In this document: positions 63,407-64,000 of the stretch, piece after piece
Layout: each line of letters starts with the position of its first letter
Numbering within the stretch: the first letter of the stretch is position 1
NCBI RefSeq assembly: GCF_015207005.2
Contig: NZ_JADEXS020000001.1
Coordinates: 4,154,001 to 4,218,000 of the forward strand
Origin: Desmonostoc muscorum LEGE 12446
Lineage (GTDB): Bacteria > Cyanobacteriota > Cyanobacteriia > Cyanobacteriales > Nostocaceae
Direction of reading: 5' to 3'
DNA: 64,000 bases
Position numbers and translations under genes: made by a program
The notes under the pieces: generated by a model
The model's database searches: none
What the model was told of the DNA's origin: nothing
The model's input: the letters and a program-made list of their open reading frames with translations, nothing else

Positions 63407-64000
63407 ATGGCAAAAGAACGCCCGCCACTAGAGGAGATGACCTTACGGCAACTACGTAGAGTTGCCAGCGAATATAGCATCTCTCGCTATAGCCGAATGC
63501 GTAAATCCCAACTGCTGGCATCAATTCAAGAAGTCCAGCGCAGCAAAATTTCGCTCAGTCCATCTCGTTCATTGGAGGCACAAGAAACCGTGGAAGCAGC
63601 TAAATTTGAATTAGGTCAGGAAGATCGTACTGGTGGATCTCTTGCTGATGTTGATGAAGGACTCCCAGATCTGCCCTCTGGTTATGGTGACAGCCGGATT
63701 GTACTTTTACCCCGCGATCCTCAATGGGCTTACACCTACTGGGATGTTCCCAATGAACATAAAGAAGAACTGCGTCGCCAAGGCGGACAACAACTGGCAC
63801 TGCGGATTTATGATGTTACCGACATCGATATCGATTTCCAAAGCCCCCACAGCATCCAAGAATATCCTGCTGATGAACTAGCAAGAGAATGGTATCTACC
63901 AATTCCAGTTAGCGATCGCGATTATGTCATTGATATCGGTTATCGCGCTGCTGATGGTCGCTGGTTGATACTTGCTCGTTCTGCGAGAGTACATATTCCC
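63407..64000 (+). CDS. DUF4912-domain protein, 3' end outside the window
   Basis: A frame of 198 codons starts at ATG 63407 and runs past the last base. Residues 6-45 (LEEMTLRQLRRVASEYSI, then SRYSRMRKSQLLASI) are a SAP/Rho-N-like helix-extended-helix motif that may bind nucleic acid. From about residue 92 the DUF4912 domain begins (SRIVLLPRDPQWAYTYWDVP), ending in the visible part with GRWLILARSARVHIP. The function of the family is not known. GGAGG 12 bases before the ATG gives a good ribosome site. Confidence 0.85.
   Translation, partial: MAKERPPLEEMTLRQLRRVASEYSISRYSRMRKSQLLASIQEVQRSKISLSPSRSLEAQETVEAAKFELGQEDRTGGSLADVDEGLPDLPSGYGDSRIVLLPRDPQWAYTYWDVPNEHKEELRRQGGQQLALRIYDVTDIDIDFQSPHSIQEYPADELAREWYLPIPVSDRDYVIDIGYRAADGRWLILARSARVHIP

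Overview
The window looks like chromosomal DNA from a filamentous, probably heterocyst-forming (Nostocales) cyanobacterium. The octamer GCGATCGC (HIP1) is very frequent, there are many heptanucleotide short tandem repeats between genes, and several genes are typical of cyanobacteria: a cyanobacterial-type glutamate-cysteine ligase, a cyAbrB regulator, a deoxyhypusine-synthase-like protein, PAS/GAF hybrid kinases, a CYP110-like P450 and TPR/WD40 P-loop proteins. No rRNA, tRNA or CRISPR array was recognised. The assignment rests on pattern recognition, not a database search.

Layout. 1-8.1 kb: the end of an acyltransferase gene, an orphan MNT nucleotidyltransferase, a two-gene module (P-loop ATPase plus a 1572-residue NTPase with 14 nearly identical WD40 repeats) and a frameshifted antitoxin. 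8.4-14.5 kb: a histidine phosphatase, a HAD hydrolase, a P450, a 2-oxoglutarate dioxygenase, SfsA and a fasciclin protein, with a small inverted-repeat element at 9.1 kb. 14.8-27.7 kb: a RiPP (ribosomally made, modified peptide) cluster with lasso-peptide features. It has four tandem precursor genes sharing one leader, a PqqD-like recognition element (B1), a transglutaminase-like leader peptidase (B2), an HprK-like kinase, an NTP_transf_5 protein, an ABC exporter, an epimerase and several glycosyltransferases. No asparagine-synthetase-like lasso cyclase is visible, and a 1.6-kb insertion with IS remnants interrupts the operon.

28-38 kb: a flavoprotein/metallo-beta-lactamase fusion, a second P450, gshA, a deoxyhypusine-synthase-like gene and a PAS/GAF adenylate cyclase. 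38.5-42.5 kb: a second ATPase-plus-partner module, this time with TPR repeats, and a HicAB pair whose toxin gene carries an internal stop. 42.5-53.7 kb: a glyoxalase-fold protein, a serine recombinase relative that seems to lack its catalytic residues, a GT39-type membrane glycosyltransferase, an IS200/IS605-like hairpin-ended element carrying a small RHH gene, a ClC channel, cyAbrB, an Rrf2 regulator, cobD and pyrR. 53.7-64 kb: a MITE-like element inside another repeat, a 5'-truncated NTPase-TPR gene, a SnoaL-like protein, a three-gene signalling locus (response regulator and two hybrid sensor kinases) and the start of a DUF4912 protein.

The two most promising subjects are the cyclase-less lasso-like RiPP cluster and the repeated ATPase-plus-partner module (1.6-7.7 kb and 38.5-41.9 kb). 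In the module the ATPase and the partner's N-terminal domain are conserved, while the partner's C-terminal part is swapped. The window is also rich in nested small repeats, some with clear 9-bp target duplications.
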